From the NCBI RefSeq assembly GCF_019247615.1, contig NZ_JAFBAT010000258.1:1-50890 (forward strand): a stretch of 50,890 bases of DNA. The letters run 5' to 3'. The position numbers and the translations under genes are program-made. Positions 50,597 through 50,890 of the stretch are shown here, piece by piece. The DNA comes from Mycobacterium sp. Its GTDB lineage: Bacteria > Actinomycetota > Actinomycetes > Mycobacteriales > Mycobacteriaceae. The notes beneath the pieces were generated by a model, which was not told the origin of the DNA, did no database searches, and worked only from the letters and a program-made list of their open reading frames with translations. Numbering within the stretch: the stretch's first letter is position 1; each line of letters starts with the position of its first letter.

Positions 50597-50890
50597 ATGG
50601 CTTCCTCTGAGTCGGGCGGCGAGCACGCCGACCGCGCCGACCTGGAATCGCTGATCGACAACGCGAGCGCCGAACGGGCGCTCGAGGACCTGCACGCCGC
50701 CACCGCCACCGACGAGGGTCGCCCCCAGCCGCCGATCGACCTCACCGCGGCCGCATTCTTCGACGTGGACAACACGCTGGTTCAGGGGTCGTCGGCGGTG
50801 CACTTCGGCCGCGGACTGGCCGCGCGCAACTACTTCACCTATCGGGATGTGCTGGGATTCGTCTACGCCCAGGCCAAGTTTCAATTGCTC
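50597..50890 (+). CDS. serB1: HAD-family phosphoserine phosphatase-like SerB1, N-terminal part
   Basis: 98 codons before the window ends. After a polar start ([20 protein letters not shown]) comes the HAD motif [21 protein letters not shown], with the nucleophile Asp of DVDNT. The rest ([20 protein letters not shown]) begins the cap. Mtb Rv0505c (serB1) is the gene expected here. ATG 50597 has a perfect AGGAGG seven bases upstream. Whether it really acts on phosphoserine is not established; many such actinobacterial proteins act on other phosphomonoesters. Confidence 0.88.
   Translation, partial: MASSESGGEHADRADLESLIDNASAERALEDLHAATATDEGRPQPPIDLTAAAFFDVDNTLVQGSSAVHFGRGLAARNYFTYRDVLGFVYAQAKFQLL

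Noticed and set aside
1..50890. tRNA, rRNA, CRISPR arrays, insertion sequences, riboswitches
   Set aside because: Looked for on both strands; no cloverleaf, repeat-spacer array, transposase motif or recognisable aptamer was seen.

Overview
The window is high-GC actinobacterial chromosome. Its protein sequences and gene order mark it as a slow-growing Mycobacterium, most likely of the M. avium complex type. Read left to right it follows the order of M. tuberculosis (Mtb) genes Rv0552 down to Rv0505c, inverted relative to H37Rv numbering. Mtb names are given from memory of the families and of H37Rv; no database was searched. No rRNA, tRNA, CRISPR array, transposase or prophage was recognised.

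Layout. (1) 1-11.5 kb: an amidohydrolase end, FadD8, an accessory TetR/aldo-keto reductase/DUF385 insert where Mtb has vapBC3, then menaquinone genes menB and menE among an SDR enzyme, a maleylpyruvate-isomerase-fold protein, a glyoxalase-fold protein, the PitA phosphate transporter and three small or membrane proteins. (2) 11.5-20 kb: two glycosyltransferase-like genes, a large Thr/Pro-tailed membrane protein with a duplicated domain, a membrane protein, a sugar-nucleotide epimerase, MTA phosphorylase and menA. (3) 20-28 kb: a minus-strand block for a MinD-like ATPase, cytochrome c assembly (ccsA, resB-like, ccdA, TlpA-like thioredoxin), a histidine phosphatase and hemL. (4) 28-39 kb: an accessory-rich stretch with unknown proteins, a secreted CHAP hydrolase, gabP, a methyltransferase, an MHS transporter plus SsuD-type monooxygenase, a Tat-exported esterase, an SGNH hydrolase, an acyltransferase and a STAS regulator. 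(5) 39.5-45.4 kb: the haem operon hemA-hemC-hemD-hemB with two small membrane genes. (6) 45.5-50.9 kb: a glutaredoxin-like gene, then an esxF-esxE-cpnT-like toxin locus with a TNT NAD-glycohydrolase tip and immunity-like genes, then the start of serB1.

Theme. Most core genes supply the respiratory chain: menaquinone (menB, menE, menA), haem (hemA, C, D, B, L) and cytochrome c maturation. The most unusual part is the toxin locus at 45.86-50.55 kb. In Mtb esxF-esxE-cpnT lies at Rv3905c-Rv3903c, but here it occupies the place of mmpS2/mmpL2. Its toxin tip and downstream genes have much lower GC than the rest. The toxin reading frame is broken by one base at a C4 run (48678-48681), and removing one C would give an 841-residue protein. 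A second immunity-like ORF follows, sitting behind a 17-bp copy of the serB1 upstream sequence.

Many genes show a TANNNT hexamer 6-7 bases before the start codon and no Shine-Dalgarno sequence, as expected for leaderless mRNAs. I used this to choose several starts.
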